A stretch of 47,692 bases of DNA. Source: Spirochaetales bacterium (GTDB lineage: Bacteria > Spirochaetota > Spirochaetia > Sphaerochaetales > Sphaerochaetaceae). The number at the start of each line of letters is the position of its first letter. The stretch's first letter is position 1. Of the stretch, positions 46,580 through 47,692 are shown in pieces. A program made the position numbers and the translations under genes. The stretch lies in NCBI GenBank assembly GCA_003247345.1, contig QJZS01000004.1, forward strand, positions 1 through 47,692, given 5' to 3'. Below the pieces are notes generated by a model. The model was not told where the DNA came from. It saw nothing but the letters and a program-made list of their open reading frames with translations, and did no database searches.

Positions 46580-46618
46580 GAAGGCTCTACATTGACTTGT
46601 AGAGCCTTCTCTATTTTG
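46580..46618 (+). terminator. Intrinsic terminator GAAGGCTCTAC-N8-GTAGAGCCTTC + U-rich tract
   Basis: 11-bp perfect stem followed by TCTATTTTGC. Confidence 0.75.
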
Positions 46619-46660
46619 CTACTATTCAAAGACTCTTTTTTTACCTGTAGGAGGCCTATT

Positions 46661-47692
46661 GTGAAGGCTATTGAATTACCGAAAGCCTATGATCCCAAAC
46701 AGTTTGAGGATCGAATCTACCAACAGTGGTTGGATGCTGGGAAATTTAAACCCGTCGACGGTGAGAAATCACCATTTACTGTCGTAATGCCTCCTCCAAA
46801 TGTCACTGGAATCCTCCATATGGGCCATGCTTTGAACAATTCATTGCAAGATATATTGACTCGTTACTACCGAATGAAGGGGCGACCGACACTATGGGTG
46901 CCGGGAACTGACCATGCAGGCATAGCAACCCAGAATATTGTCGAGCGTCAGTTGGCCAAAGAAGGCCTCAGACGCCAAGATCTCGGAAGAGACAAATTCC
47001 TTGAAAGAACCTGGCAAGTGAAGGACAAGCATCATAGCATCATCAAACAGCAGCTGGAAAAAATCGGTTGTAGCTGTGACTGGGAACATGAACGATTCAC
47101 CATGGATGAAGGCCTCAGTAGGGCAGTCCGTGAAAGTTTCGTTACTCTCTATGAGCGTGGTCTGATTTATAAAGGTGAATATCTGGTTAACTACTGTCCC
47201 CATTGTGGTACAGCCCTTGCTGATGACGAAGTAGAGTATCAGGAGTTAGGTGGCTTCCTCTATGATGTTCAGTACCCTTACAGTGATGGCAGCGGTTATA
47301 TTACCGTGGCAACCACGAGGCCGGAAACAATGTTCGGAGATGTGGCTGTAGCTGTTAATCCTGAAGACGAACGCTACAAAGGCATTGTCGGCAAATTGCT
47401 GGACCTGCCTTTGACTAACAAAAAGATTCCTATCATTGCCGATGGTTTTGTTGATATGACCTTCGGAACTGGTATGGTTAAGATTACCCCTGCGCATGAC
47501 CCGAATGACTGGCAATGTGGTATGCGCCATAACCTTGAGAAAGTGAATGTTCTGAATCCTGATGGGACTTTGAATGATAACTGTCCCGAGAAATACAGGA
47601 ACCTTAATGTTGTCGAGGCCAGAGCATTGGTCGTAGCCGATTTGAAAGAACTCGGATACCTTGTGAAGCAAAAAGAACATAACCATGACGTA
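46661..47692 (+). CDS. valS: Valyl-tRNA synthetase, N-terminal part (runs off window)
   Basis: GTG start after GGAGG; KAIELPKAYDPKQFEDRIYQQWLDAGKF, MPPPNVTGILHMGHALNNSLQD, WVPGTDHAGIATQ. Confidence 0.96.
   Translation, partial: MKAIELPKAYDPKQFEDRIYQQWLDAGKFKPVDGEKSPFTVVMPPPNVTGILHMGHALNNSLQDILTRYYRMKGRPTLWVPGTDHAGIATQNIVERQLAKEGLRRQDLGRDKFLERTWQVKDKHHSIIKQQLEKIGCSCDWEHERFTMDEGLSRAVRESFVTLYERGLIYKGEYLVNYCPHCGTALADDEVEYQELGGFLYDVQYPYSDGSGYITVATTRPETMFGDVAVAVNPEDERYKGIVGKLLDLPLTNKKIPIIADGFVDMTFGTGMVKITPAHDPNDWQCGMRHNLEKVNVLNPDGTLNDNCPEKYRNLNVVEARALVVADLKELGYLVKQKEHNHDV

Noticed and set aside
47246-47686. 146-aa and other minus-strand ORFs over the valS region
   Set aside because: Antisense to the valS reading frame, which is open to the window edge with family motifs.
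1-47692. CRISPR arrays, rRNA, tRNA, phage or intact insertion sequences
   Set aside because: No regularly spaced repeats, RNA gene signatures or transposase genes with terminal repeats recognised by reading; a tRNA/Rfam scan would be needed to exclude small RNAs fully.

Overview
Bacterial chromosomal window of about 47.7 kb. Gene content suggests a spirochaete such as Sphaerochaeta, but that placement is a guess, not a computed result. About 43 well-supported genes are present, plus a truncated valS at the right edge. I saw no rRNA, tRNA, CRISPR array or intact mobile element. Main blocks: galK with a divergent LacI regulator; recQ with a coupled small ORF; a LacI-controlled tripartite tricarboxylate transporter (TTT) operon with two Gfo/Idh/MocA dehydrogenases; aldo/keto reductases with an ADP-ribosylglycohydrolase; MFS and PlsC-type genes; a NapH-like ferredoxin; a GGDEF/EAL protein; a tandem-LCCL lipoprotein; an NDK-like tandem protein; a desulfoferrodoxin overlapping an isochorismatase; pstB-phoU-phoR; a selenium-cofactor cluster (31933-39151); a PhoB-like regulator; ackA; murB; cysS; an ECF sigma/anti-sigma pair; and valS. 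The most notable system is the selenium cluster. It has selD, yedE, a TusA-only yedF, a DUF3343 protein, an EF2568-like desulfurase, yqeC, an XdhC-YqeB fusion and a second XdhC with swapped domain order. It has no selA/selB and no hydroxylase structural gene in view. Other notable items are the NDK-like tandem protein with one apparently inactive half, a superoxide reductase lacking the catalytic Lys, tandem LCCL domains in a lipoprotein, a 16-bp perfect hairpin after tctC, and two identical 12-bp LacI-type operators 32 bp apart.
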